Source of the DNA: Epiperipatus broadwayi
Lineage: Eukaryota > Onychophora > Udeonychophora > Euonychophora > Peripatidae
Reading direction: 5' to 3'
DNA: 64,000 bases
NCBI GenBank assembly: GCA_028023455.1
Contig: JAQFVV010012434.1
Coordinates: forward strand, 5,050,264 to 5,114,263
The notes under the pieces were generated by a model. That model was not told where the DNA came from and did not search any database. It was given only the letters and a program-made list of their open reading frames with translations. The number at the start of each line of letters is the position of its first letter. Positions within the stretch are counted from its first letter, which is position 1. A program made the position numbers and the translations under genes. Of the stretch, positions 33,810 to 45,520 are shown piece after piece.

Positions 33810-34760
33810 TTTTATATTTCCAAGTATATTAATTATGCTTGTATTTCAAATATTAAAATTATATATATACACACACACACATCATGCACCTACTAAGTTT
33901 ATTTATAAACAAGTTATATATTTTATTTATATGCAGATATTATCCATTAATTATTACAAATTCACAATTTTAAACTATTTTTTTAAATAAAATATAAATG
34001 TATAAAATATTAGCCATAAGAAATTAATTTTTTTTTTCATAGATAACTATTATAATTATTTAATTTGTTTTATGATAAATTTTGGAGTTTTAGTTATCCT
34101 CACTAATGAAAATAGGTACTTTTAAAAGCAGTTTTCACTTCTCTATTATAGTTATTTTATTTGAGTCACTTCATTTAACTTCATAAAATTTCTGGATCCT
34201 AAGATTTAAAAGCCAAGAATTTTGGAATAACAATATTCAATGTGCATAATTATTTGAATTGTTATATGATTGGTTCTGTATTTCATTGATCATTTAGGAC
34301 TATTAATGTCAACAATATTAATGATCATGTCTTTGAATGACAGGTGAGGATTGGTTATATAATTGTCTTAATCCTTTCTTAAACAGAATTTTTATACATC
34401 CCTAAACTTTTTAGCTACTTAGGAAATATAATGAAACATTTTGTAGGAAATAATAATTTTATGCTATCATTTTTTATTAAACAAATTTCACTGGTAAATT
34501 ATTCTAAGTGCTATCAATTTTATTAAATAATGGAATATAAAAGAGTTATTAATTTTATATGGAAATTTCCTAATATAATTACTGCCAATTAAACATAAGA
34601 TACATTTTTAGATTTGTATTTTATTTTTACTTTAACAATAACAACAAAAATATTATTTTTCTTATTGTTATACATAAATTTCTTGAAAATCTATAAAACC
34701 CAAAAATTCCTCCATGATGTTAAGGGATACTGACTCAGAAGTTGAACACCACTTGTCTAA
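33810..34760. other. AT-rich DNA, nothing recognised
   Basis: Contains a short (CA)n run near 33870. The 86-codon frame at 34742-35002 is antisense to the RTE and is not a gene. Confidence 0.45.
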
Positions 34761-34788
34761 ATGATAATATTCATTCATTCATTCATTA

Positions 34789-35760
34789 TCAACCATTATC
34801 ATTCCACTGCAGGATGAAGGTCTCTCCAAGTTTAATCCATCTTCTCCGATCTTTAGCTTCTCTTCTCCACATCACCCCTACACATTTTCTTATTTCATCC
34901 ATCCATCTTACATGTGGTCTCCTTCTGGGTCTTTTACAATCTCTTGGAATCCAGTTTAAAATTTCAATTGTCCATCTATTATCATCTCTTCTAGCAGTAT
35001 GACCAGCCCAACTCCACTTCAATCTTTTAATTTTTTCAATGAGGTCAGTAACATCTGTTTGTTCTCTTACCCATACATTGCATTTTCGATCTCTTCTTGT
35101 TACTCCCAACATACATCTCTCCATACTTCTTTGAGTGGTCTGAAGTCTCTGTATTGATCTTCTATTAAGTGTCCAAGTCTCAGATCCATAAGTAAGAACT
35201 GGTAAAACACATTTGTTAAAAATCTTTCTTTTCAAACACATAGGCATATTTCCTTTTAATATCAAGTTATTTCTACCAAAAACACTCCAACCAAGTTTAA
35301 TTCTATGATTAATTTCCTCTATTATGTTTCCATCTGTATTAATAATCTGACCAAGGTATTTGTAACTCTTAACTTCTTCTAATTCATCATAATCAATCTT
35401 TATTTTCATATTTTGAGCAAATCGATTAAACATTACTTTAGTCTTTTTAACATTTATCTTTAGTCCTACTTTCCTACTTTCATCTGATAACTCCTGCAAC
35501 ATTTCCTGCAGCTCGGAAGCATTATTTGCAAAAACAACTACATCATCTGCAAAATCTAAATGACTTAAATAATCTCCATTTACTTTCACTCCTTTAGTTT
35601 CCCATTTTAATCCACAAAATACTTCTTGCAGCACTGCTGTAAAAAGTTTTGGAGATATGGAGTCACCTTGTCTTACACCTTTCTCAATGTTGACTTTCCC
35701 AGTATCATTATGTAATCTAATTGTTGCTGTTGCATTTTTATAAATATTCTTTAAAATATG
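34789..35760 (-). pseudogene. RTE reverse transcriptase, C-terminal half
   Basis: The frame is open from about 35760 through the stop near 34789. It shows RQGDSISPKLFTAVLQ (motif B region), LSHLDFADDVVVFA with the catalytic FADD (motif C), LKINVKKTKVM (motif D) and YKYLGQIINTDG (motif E). The usual RTE C-terminal block follows (RRRPHVRWMDEIRK, DRRRWIKLGETFILQWND). The protein would copy element RNA at a nicked target. The active-site residues are intact, so this copy is young relative to R2 and R3. It is out of frame with the upstream half, so no full protein is made from this locus as written. Confidence 0.9.
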
Positions 35761-36650
35761 ACAATATCCTGATCTATACCTTGATGATCCAATGCTTTAA
35801 TCACTGAAGAAATGTTTATAGAATCAAATGCCTTTTCATAATCTACAAATCCAAAACATAATGACAACTCATATTCATTTGTCCTTTCTATAACTTCTCT
35901 CAATACATGAATATGATCTACTGTACTAAAACCACTTTTAAATCCAGCTTGTTCTCTTGGTTGGTGAAAATCCAAGGTTCTCTGTAGACGAGTTGTAATT
36001 ATCTTGGTAAAAATTTTATATAAAACTGATAAAAGGCTGATAGGTCTGTAATTTCTAATATCTTCTTTATCACCTTTTTTAAATATTAATATTATTACTG
36101 CATTCTTCCAATCATCTGGTACATCTTTATCATTTAGACATTTGGTATATAACTTTGCTAATATTTTTTCTGTTTCTTCACCTGCTTCTTTTAATATATC
36201 AATTATAATTCCATCATTACCTGGAGCCTTTCCTTTTTTCATACATTTAATTGCATTTCTCACTTCTTCATTTAAAATTCTGGGCAATTCGGAAGATGTA
36301 ATAGATATAGGAGGTACTTGTTCTTTATTACTATATAATTCTTGATAAAAATCTTCTACTAATTTCATAATGTCATCCCTCTTTTTAGTAATAATTCCAT
36401 CTTTTTTCGTTATTGCAGATATAAATTTCCTACCAATACCAAAATGTTGTTTTACATTCTTAAGACTTTTATTTTCTTCTACAACTTTTCTTGCTAGTTC
36501 ACGGTTATACTTTCTTATATCATTTTCAACTCTTTTCCGCACCATTTTACAAAATTCGAGATATTCAATTTTTTTTAATGCATCATTCTTGCATATCTTC
36601 ATATTCCTTCTTTTCTTCATAAGTTCTCTAGTCTCAGTAGAAATTTTCAT
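35751..36650 (-). pseudogene. RTE reverse transcriptase, N-terminal half
   Basis: A 299-residue frame starting at the linker ([15 protein letters not shown]). It shows [11 protein letters not shown] (motif 0/1), [16 protein letters not shown] and [15 protein letters not shown] (motif 2 region), [16 protein letters not shown], and [13 protein letters not shown] with the motif A aspartate. It then runs out of frame at DQDIVIF, where the sister copies continue to LKNIYK. A single-base indel near 35755 explains the break. The endonuclease domain is missing. Antisense frames at 36142 and 36370 are shadows. Confidence 0.9.
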
Positions 36651-36670
36651 TTACTATATCACCAAATTAT

Positions 36671-36692
36671 ATATATATATATATATATATAT
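36671..36692. repeat. (TA)n microsatellite at the RTE 5' border
   Basis: A perfect TA run abutting the 5' end of the RTE copy. Confidence 0.95.
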
Positions 36693-37500
36693 AAGAAATT
36701 AAAAGGAGAAAATCACTTTTTCCCAGGCTGTGACTAAATATTTTTTTTATGTTTAGCAAGAATCAAATAATAGAATGAATCCATCTATTCTTAAAGCTTT
36801 TGATGTTTATAAGTTTACCTTTGCCATCATTGATGAAAATTCTGAGTAAAGTTAATACACAAATCACATGAAAATATGACATTAAACTCAGGAGATAAAT
36901 CACTCTTTTAATAAAATCAGTTTAAATATATATAATAAGTTATTTATATAGTGCTATGTTTTTAATCTATAATAATAATTAGAAATTATTCCACAGCACA
37001 TGTGTAGTGGAGTGATTCCTAATTATTATTAAACTCAGTTTAATAATTAAACAAATTAATAATTAACATAAAATTAGCATAATTTACATGTAATTAAGGG
37101 GAGTCAATCACTCTTCTTTAGCTTTGAAAAAATAATACTGCATATTTAATAAGGATTAAGAAAATAATTCACTTACTGTTAAAGCTGCTGATGATTGTAA
37201 ACTTATTCCTGCCAACAGTGGTGAAAATTTAGAGTGAAATTATTATACCAGCCATATAAAAATATAGCATTAAACTAATAATCACTTAATCTAGTCTAGA
37301 GATATAGCCATTGTTTAATAATTAAACAAAAGTTAATAATTGTAAACATAAAATTAGCATTATATACATGTAATTAAAGTGAGTAAATCAATCTCCATTA
37401 GGCTGTGAATAAATAACTGTATGTTTAACAAGGATCATGAGTAGGATGATTATAATCTTATCCTTGCTAACATTACTGAAAATTTCAAAGTGAAATTATA
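36693..37500. repeat. Three diverged tandem units, satellite-like
   Basis: Units begin near 36700, 37095 and 37372. Each has a start like GGCTGTGAATAAATA, then a GTTTAACAAGGAT-like block, then GATGATTATAA and CTTATTCCTGCCAAC-like blocks, ending with GAAAATTT and AGTGAAATTAT. A linker (TTTAATAATTAAACAAA to ACATGTAATTAA) precedes units 2 and 3. Spacings are about 395 and 277 bp. The units are non-coding. Confidence 0.7.
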
Positions 37501-39270
37501 TAAATATTTTTTTTAATATTATTATCTTCTATTTGTGATATTTATTTATTTTTAACATTTTATTACTAATATTTGTAATGGTAACATTTTTCAAATAATA
37601 TAAATTACACACCAACAAAGTAAATTTGCAAAAAACAAAACAAACAATAAATACAAAACAATGTTATTTATCTGTTGGTTATATATAAGGTTTAACCTGT
37701 CTGATGAATTCTGGTAGACTGAAAAGAATTCTAGGAACCATTAGCATAGTTATATTAGTGTCAATTATCTATGTTTTTAAAATATAATACTCTTCATTAA
37801 TTCAATGGTATAAAATAATGGGAGTCAAATCATTTGCAAAATATTTCAAACTGCTAACAAACTTACTGTGTTATTAGTCCAAACATAGGTAGAATAATTA
37901 AACAATATTTTTTGACTAAGTGTAAACACTTAAATATCATTAATGATAGGTTTTCATTTTATTGCAACTTTCTTAACACAATTTATTCTAGCATTTCTGT
38001 TTTAGAGCTGTATTACAAATTTTATTAAAACATATGTAATTAAAATAAATGCACTATGTTGAAGAGTCATTAGAATATCATTTCTATAATTGTCAGGATC
38101 AACTTGATGGCACCTAGTAATTTTGTTTATATCTACATGTGTTAAACAATAATTTTTTCATGCAACAAGTGTTAGATAATAACTGGATTCATCCATGTAT
38201 AATTGACTTGATTGCATCTTCCAAAATCTAGCTAAGTAATATTTATAAAAATATTGTAAAAGCTCTTCATAAAATATCTGAAACAAAATTAAAACTCCAT
38301 CTAATAATAAAGTTTTTAATTTTGAGAAAAGTGGTGATACAATAGATTATTAATCTTCTATAAAGGTAACAGATATTTGATTATTGGTCTTCAAGAAATT
38401 TTTTCAAATGTACTTGCTGATACAGTATATTATCTTTAAAATGTCAAAAGTCTCTAATTTTTTTGTTAATGATGAGTATCATATCTGGATAGGATCCTGA
38501 TATTAGAAAAAATTATATTGTGATGGAGAAATTATGCTGATGATGATAAGAGTTATTTTACTGCATTATAGAATTATATAAAAGATCCTACAAACTCTAC
38601 ATAAAAGATCCCACAAACTCTATATAAGATTTTGTAATTTCCTAAGCCTCAAAAAGAATAGACTCCACAAGGTTGAATAAAATCGTTATTTAATAGCAAG
38701 CATATATATAAATAATATTAAAACAGACTGAAATGACTATAATAAATTTGATTTTAATGTACATTCCTTATAAATCTAAAGTAATATATATTTGACATTT
38801 AGGAATTTGTCATGTTTTTCTGCATTAGTATAGTCTTACAATAAGTATATATAATAAGATGTTTAATGTAAAATAAAATTAGATGGGGATAAAATAGATT
38901 TTAATTATAAAATAAAGCAATAAAAATCATATAATGTGTAGTGTATAAAATAATAGCAATGCTTTTTTTTATGTAATTTCAGAAAAATAAATAAATAAAT
39001 CATAATTTATAATAAACTTGTCATTTGAAGCCATTCTTCCATGTGGTTTAGTATAATGCATACTGGTACTTTAAGTTCATGGATCAAGTTTACCTTTGTT
39101 ATTTCTAATACACAAAGTTTTTATGAACTGTCAAGGATAGAAAAATGTCAACCAATATATTGTTAAATTTTATTTTCACCCTGTTTTAATAGTATTTTAT
39201 TAATCTTGTGCTTAATAAAAAATAATTAAATAGTTTATCTCTCAACATTATTGTATATTATTTGAACATT
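37501..39270. other. AT-rich DNA, nothing recognised
   Basis: No gene seen. A small direct repeat (AAAAGATCC followed by ACAAACTCTA) occurs twice at 38578-38622. Confidence 0.45.
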
Positions 39271-39274
39271 GAAA

Positions 39275-39350
39275 GTGGTTGAGTGAGCTTCGATCTTGAG
39301 ACCTTTAGCACTTGAGTCCACAACTCCACTAAACCACTCAGAACATTTTG
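39275..39350 (-). repeat. tRNA-derived SINE fragment (weak)
   Basis: The minus strand reads TTCTGAGTGGTTTAGTGGAG (A-box-like) and about 40 bases later GGTCTCAAGATCGAAGC (B-box-like). There is no cloverleaf and no tail. The resemblance is weak and could be fortuitous. Confidence 0.3.
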
Positions 39351-39359
39351 AATTTATAA

Positions 39360-39875
39360 GACTTTTATGTTAATATTAAGTAGATCCAATTTTTAATAAG
39401 TTTCTATATGTTAATAACTTTAACCATTTACAATTTTTTTTATTAATTGAATGCAGCTTTAACAAAAAGTAAAATCCAGTTTCAATTATAAAATGTCCAA
39501 GCTAACTTTCAGTAATTTTGTGTCATACATATTTAAAGATGGAATTATTTTCTATTGATTGGATATATTTATTATTTTTATCATCATTTTTAATTATTAT
39601 TGATTCATTATGGTCTAATCAATTTTTTTTATTTGCAGCTTTTCTTCTTCACATTATTCTAGTCATGTATGTAATTATCTTTATCAATAATCTGACATGT
39701 GGATTCTTTTCTTTGAGATTCAATTTATAATTGTATAAGTACGAGCTATTAAATTAAGTCACATGATGTATGACTTGATTTTCTTAATATATAATAAAGA
39801 TTTGAAAATGATACAAAAATATCAATAAGTTCTCAACTGAATATTACCAATTTAAAAAATAATAAACATTTATTT
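39360..39875. other. AT-rich DNA, nothing recognised
   Basis: The 70-codon frame at 39518-39730 is hydrophobic because the DNA is T-rich. No domain was seen. Confidence 0.45.
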
Positions 39876-39879
39876 TATT

Positions 39880-40170
39880 GATATTAAAGGAAGTATATAT
39901 TTCAACAATTCAATGCTTTTTTAATGTTTATTATGTATATATGTGTGTGTGTGCATATTTGATGGTGTAACTGGTTCTTAAGCATGTGATATTAAATAGA
40001 AAACAACTGTGATGGTGAAGTGTTGTTATGTTTTCGTAGTACTCTATTTGTCGCAATATTTACATTTGTCTTCTAGTTAGAGAATATATATAAAGTAAGC
40101 TAATAGTACAAAGTTTTTTTACTACTCTTTATCTGGATTGTGTAATCACTGCAAAAGTAATTTGTAATTT
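39880..40170. repeat. Dispersed repeat, copy 1 of 2
   Basis: Shares ordered blocks with 49215-49515: ATTAAAGGAAGTATATATTT, TTTTGTATATATG-like, AATAGAAAACAACTGTGATG, TTTGTCGC and AATCACTGCAA. It is non-coding and its class is unknown. In this copy a (GT)n tract lies near 39942. Confidence 0.6.
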
Positions 40171-41140
40171 TTTTTTTATCTTGCATTTTTTAAAAACTAA
40201 ATTTAGAATTGTTATATTCTCTCAAGTGAATGCTAATAAATAAGTGAAACGTTTGCTTAAGTATACTTAATAAAATTTGAATTCAAACATTATTATCGAC
40301 CTTTATTAAACTACTACTACTTGTTTAAAAATAATTTGAAAGTTGCTTCAATTTTTTTTATTAAGAAAATAAAAAACTAGTCTTACTTTTTTTAAAATCT
40401 TGAAGTATATTATTGAGAATGTTTTTGTTTTTAAATTACAGGTAATATTCTTATAAAAATATTTGCTTTAATATTTACTTTTATTATCAAGTGTAATGTA
40501 AAAATCTATTTTTTTTTTAAACAAAAACTTATTTATTTTATTTGAAAAGATAAAAACAAATTAAAATCTAGAGATTTTCTTTTTTTTCCTTTCCAAGAAT
40601 AAATTTATTTTTAAATAAAGCTTTATTTATTTATTTTACTTTATTTTTTAGTTCTAATAAAATTATGTAACCTTATAACACACATCAAAAGATTATCGTT
40701 CAAATTTGTAAATATTTTTATTTTAAAATTGTTTTATTTATTTTTCAAAATTATATTTTTTTGTTTTCCTTTTTTTTAACGACTAAATGTTTTAAAATAT
40801 TATATTTAGTTTATTCATTATAATTTTTCTAATTTTTGTGATATTAATATCTTGATAGAAGTTTTTAATCGATTAATTTTACATGCTAGCCTTTTCTATT
40901 TTTATCAATCTTGCACTGCAAGGACACATCTCAATTAAGTCTAATGTTATTCGTCCTTGTGTGAGTATTATGTAAAGAATCTGCATCCATCATAAGAAAT
41001 ATGTACATATTGTTATACAGCCAATCTAGTGTTATTTTTTTTATAAACTGGCCAAAATTTCATCTTTCATTTATATGTTTGGATTAGATTTCTGTGCTAT
41101 CTCCTTTTCCTTCTAATATAAATATATACTTATATTTTTT
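40171..41140. other. AT-rich DNA, nothing recognised
   Basis: Dense T-runs and A-runs. No gene or repeat was recognised. Confidence 0.45.
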
Positions 41141-41142
41141 GT

Positions 41143-41205
41143 GATAGTAATGATTAGTGAATTATTTTGCTTTGCCTATGGTCTGGGGTTCAACTTCCAT
41201 TGAAA
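41143..41205 (+). repeat. tRNA-like SINE fragment (weak)
   Basis: A B-box-like GGGGTTCAACTTCC at 41184-41197, with an A-box-like ATTAGTGAATTATTTTGC 40 bases upstream and an A-run after it. The evidence is weak. Confidence 0.3.
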
Positions 41206-41529
41206 AAAAAACTTTTGGTATATGAAATATCACAAACAAACTTGAGATATTTTTTGGATAATCAGCTAGCTTAAATTTTGACCAATAAATGAATAATAGA
41301 GATGCTAAGATTAAAATTAAAATGGAAAATATTAAAATTTTCTAGTTTATCAGCAGTCAATTGATAATTAAGAATCTTCTCTACCAATATCCAGCATCTG
41401 AAAAAATTTTATATTTCAATTGGTTATTTACAATTGTTATTCTATCACATATATTTATGCATATAAAAAAGAAAGCTTGAAAAAATAAAATGATTGAAGA
41501 TATAAGTTTAGAAAGAAATCAGTCATCAC

Positions 41530-43153
41530 GATTATTTTCAAGTATTATCAGTCTATTACAGGATGAAGATCTCTCCAAGATTACTCCAGTTTCTCTAATC
41601 ACTAACCTTCTTTCTCCATATGAAACCAGCATACTTATTTATTTCATCTATTCACTTACAAACTCTTGAGATATAATTTAAAATTTCAGCTGTCCATCTA
41701 TTACCATCTCTTTTAGAAATATGTCCAGCCCACCTCCACCTTAGTGTCTTTTCACTGATATCAATAATACCTGTTTGTTCTGTCACCATGTATTTTGCTT
41801 TCATCTCTTCTTGTTTCACCAAACATTTCTCCATGCTTCACTGAGTGGAAGTATCTGTATTGATCTTCTGATAAATGTCCAAGTCTCAGATCCATAAATA
41901 AGAATTAGTTGACAAAGCATTTCTAAAGTTGGCTAAGGACATGGTTTATTCTGTATCTTTATTTATTAACAATAGCTGAGCATGCTTTTAACTATGAATC
42001 TGGTTTCTCTAGCTAAAAACATGCTCAGCTGCTGTATATAAATAAAGATATGGAGTAAGCTTTTTTCATAGGCAATATTAGTTTGCTGTGATATTACTGA
42101 ACCTGTTTGCTGTGATGTTACTAACAGTTGAATGTATTTGGAATATTTAAATAAAATTAAACTTTTCTAAAGACATTCAACACACATATTAGATGATGGA
42201 AATAGTCCAACATAAAAATAAAGATGAGAATACATTTGAATATTAAATAAGAATTGGTAAAACACATTTATTAAAAAATTTTCTTTTTAAACACAGACAT
42301 ATTTTCTTTTAATATTAAATTATTTCTACCATTATGTTTCTATCTCTATTTATAGTTATCAACTTCTTCTAATTTATCATTGTCAATCTATCTTCTTTTG
42401 AGAAAATACATTGAACATTACCTTAGTCTTTTTAGCATTTATCTTTAGTTAAACCTTCTTACTTTCATCTGATAACTCTTTCAATATTTTATGAAGCTTA
42501 GGAGCATTATTTGCAAAAACAACTATATCTGCAAAATCTAAATGACTTAAGTAGTCTCCATTTACGTTTATTTCCTTAACTTTCCATTTAATCCACAAAA
42601 TACTTTTTATAAAAATGCTGTAAAAAAAAGTTTTGGAGATATGGAATCATCCTGTTTTAAATCCTTCTCAAAATTACTATTCTCAGTATCGTTATGTAAT
42701 CTAATCAATGCTGTTGCATCTTGATAAATATTTTTCAGAATATGACAATATCTTGGGTCTATATCTTGATGTCCAATGATATAAATCACTGTAGAAATGC
42801 TTATATAATCAAATGCCTTTTGATTATGTATAAATCTGAAACATAATGGCAACTCATATTTATTAGATCCTTCTATAACTTATTTCAATACTTGAATGTG
42901 ATTCACTGTTTTTAAAACTACTTTTAAATCCATCTTGTTGTTTTTTTTTTTGGATTGATTAAAATTCAAAGTTCATTATAAATGAGTTGTAAAATTATTT
43001 TGGTAAAAATTACTTATATATAGCTGATAAAAGGCTACTAGGTCTGTAATTTTTAATATTTTCTTTTATCATTTTTTTCTAAATTTTAATATTACTACTG
43101 CACTCTTCCAAATTATCTGACACATCTTTATCATTTAACCCTTGATATATATG
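41530..43153 (-). mobile_element. RTE LINE copy R2, 3' part
   Basis: Diverged minus-strand copy collinear with R1 from its 3' end (41530) to the region upstream of RT motif A (about 43150), interrupted by a 337-bp insertion (41907-42243). Recognisable remnants are RWRWAGHISKRDGNRWTAEI (41652-41834) and CFRFIHNQKAFDYISISTVI (42607-42852), the latter with motif A aspartate changed to Asn. Its 5' continuation is at 47874-48350, beyond the 4.7-kb insertion. Confidence 0.85.
41907..42243 (+). mobile_element. 337-bp insertion with 12-bp target duplication
   Basis: TAAATAAGAATT flanks it on both sides (41895-41906, 42244-42255), and RTE homology resumes outside. The left half holds a hairpin with about 40-bp arms (41950-41990 and 42020-42058). 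The right half (42085-42205) matches the 3' tail of the tRNA-bearing PLE family (ACAGTTGAATGTATTTGGAA, GATGGAAATAGTCCAA). It looks like a short non-autonomous or 5'-truncated relative of that PLE. Confidence 0.75.
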
Positions 43154-43161
43154 TAATGGTA

Positions 43162-45275
43162 CAAATTCCCTCCAGGAAATCAAGGTGGTCATATCTAACA
43201 ATAATCAGACTTAGGGTCTTCATATAGGATAGTATGGCTGATCTGATCTAATATCAATCCAAAATTGAATCCATCTTAAACAAAATAATTTAGCATTAAT
43301 TTATCAAATAGAGACACAACCTAGTTTAATTCATCCAATCTTCATCTTTGTTGATTGTTCCATTATGCTCAGAATTCAAACTCGGGGTAGACTTTACAAT
43401 TAACTCTCTTCAGGGATCACCATCAATGTATTACAATCATAATATTAATCAATATAATCTATGAATTTTGAAAATAACTTCAATCAGATATCAGGATTTT
43501 AAGTTAATGTGGCATATATGTATGGCTGTACATATTCAATATTATTTTAATTTGAAAAATAAATAAATAACTTAAATAAATCAGAGAACTCCTTGAGATT
43601 TGACTAAAATTTAACATATTTATTAACAAATAACAATTTAACTGGATTTCAGGTAACAAGAAAGAAAAAAAAAGTATACATGTTTGCAAACATTTCTACT
43701 ATTTATAACATCAAATTAAATATTACCTTCCCATATCTCATAATAGATATATATCATAACACGAACACAGTTTAATAATTTAGTAAATACAATTTTATAT
43801 TTTTTTTAAAAAAAAAATTATATTTATACTAACTAACTAAATTTCATTTTAACTATATATATATATATATCAATGATGATTTAAATTATACAATCCTTGT
43901 GAGGGAATTCCAATTTATAAATACCCCTTTTGTGTATGGTCATGATTATGAAATAAAGACCTTTCATTTAAGGATGTTAATCATACACACAAGAATAATA
44001 AACAAATATTATCAAGTTATTTGAGTTAATAATAAACAAAACTCTGTTCTATCATGAATAAGTTCAATATAAAGAATAATAAAATTTTACCTTCATATTG
44101 AATTTGTTTTAAATTTACCTCAGTCAATGTCACTTTTAAGAAGAAGAAAATGGGAAAACCTAAATTTTAGTAAATAAAAAAAGTGTGTAAATGAATAATC
44201 TTTCCATTCCTTTTTATCTAATAATTTTGTTGAATGGAGTATTCGAATGTAAATGGGTCTTGAAAGCAAAGGAAATAAATTTTAGATATCAAAGGCATAT
44301 AGCACACAAATATTATAAGATGTAATTATTAAGTTCAATGGAATTGTCCTATTTATTTTCATGCTGAAATTCAGAATGTTCCTTAATGATAAAGTTCTAT
44401 GTTCTTCAGTCATCAACCATTGAAGAGGCAATCAGAATATTCTGTTGTTTAGAATCCTTCCTATTGTGTCAAGTTGACATCTTCTCCTTATTATTTCACT
44501 ATCAATTGAAATTTTATTTTGAATTATATAGATGCAATACACATATATTTTAGGCATTTAATAGAAATATAAAATTACATTGATTTCAATTAAAATAATA
44601 GCATTTTATCATATGACAAGTGGAGTTTACCCATGATGCATTCTTTTAATTTTTATCTTAAAATATTTAATTTAATCTATGAATGGTTTTTTTGACTAAA
44701 TTTGTCTTTTTAGAATACCAGTTTAGAATGATCTTATAAGTTTCTTTAATTAATAAATGAAAAATAGATGTAATTTAATTTTGAAATTATGATTAATAAT
44801 AATTAAGCACAATTTATTTACTCTTTTTATTGAGTGATGTTAAAGTTCTTTATAATGAAAATTTTATATCAGTAAGAAAGTTTATTCAAACTATTGATCC
44901 ATCTTTTAGTATGTTCTGATTTCAAACACAGCAAAATGATTAAGCATAATAACTAATACATTGACAAAAAATAGGGTTAATTTTTAAATTATTTGATCCT
45001 GTTTTTATAGTAGAATCAACTTCCAGTAGCATGTATTGAATATACTAATTGGAATCTAAAAATTCATTTTCTTTGTGTTTAATTGCTAGGATGCGATATT
45101 GACCTAGGGTTGTTTCCATGTTTATATCCTGGTTAGTAAAATAATTAGTTTAAACAATTATTTTATATAAATGAATAAAAATAAATCATCTTAATGTTTT
45201 CATTTTATTAAAACAAGTATTTATTTAATATATATATATAGTATAAAAATATAATGTATCTATTAATCATGTATA
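43162..45275. other. Unexplained 3' portion of the nested insertion
   Basis: No coding capacity was seen. The GGGAATT-type ends at 43164 (AAATTCCCTCC) and 43898 (TGTGAGGGAATT) are inverted relative to each other and might be ends of a further LTR-like segment; this is not established. Confidence 0.35.
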
Positions 45276-45279
45276 CATA

Positions 45280-45470
45280 TGTGAAAAGTTTATGTATTAT
45301 CACAATCTGTGAGAAGTTTATGTACTCTCACATTTCCCCTCAACTTAAGAGATTAAAATAAATTTAATTTTTTAAATTTTATTTTAATTCTTGGTCTTTT
45401 ATTTAACATGTATGGGAGTGAATTTACATACTCTCACATTTCAAACTTCATCTTTCCCTTTGACTTAAGA
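45280..45470 (-). repeat. Duplicated polypurine tract and LTR start, with palindromic 25-mers
   Basis: The 25-26-bp sequences at 45280-45304, 45308-45332 and 45413-45438 all begin TGTGA or TGGGA and end TCACA on the plus strand, i.e. TGTGAGAGT... on the minus strand, a common LTR start. On the minus strand a purine-rich tract precedes two of them (45470-45439 and 45349-45333, the latter TTAAGTTGAGGGGAAA). The PPT-LTR junction is therefore duplicated 106 bp apart. Confidence 0.55.
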
Positions 45471-45520
45471 TTTTAATTTTTAAATTTATTATTATTTGTA
45501 ATTATTATATTTAATAATAA

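Larger units (their letters stand above)
34770..36655 (-). mobile_element. RTE-type LINE, best-preserved copy (R1)
   Basis: A 5'-truncated RTE-clade non-LTR retrotransposon. It retains the linker, the whole reverse transcriptase and the C-terminal domain, and ends in an (ATTC)n-type tail (plus 34770-34787), as RTE elements often do. The apurinic endonuclease expected upstream is absent. The 5' border is at about 36655, next to a (TA)n run. Two open frames are separated by a frameshift near 35750. It serves as the reference for the broken copies R2, R3 and R4. Confidence 0.92.

Noticed and set aside
34742-35002. Plus-strand frame, and others at 36142-36345 and 36370-36702
   Set aside because: Antisense to the RTE reverse transcriptase, whose motifs are clear on the minus strand.
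37690-37735. CTGATGAATTCTGG sequence considered as a hammerhead core
   Set aside because: No pairable stem II leading to GAAA and no plausible stem I.
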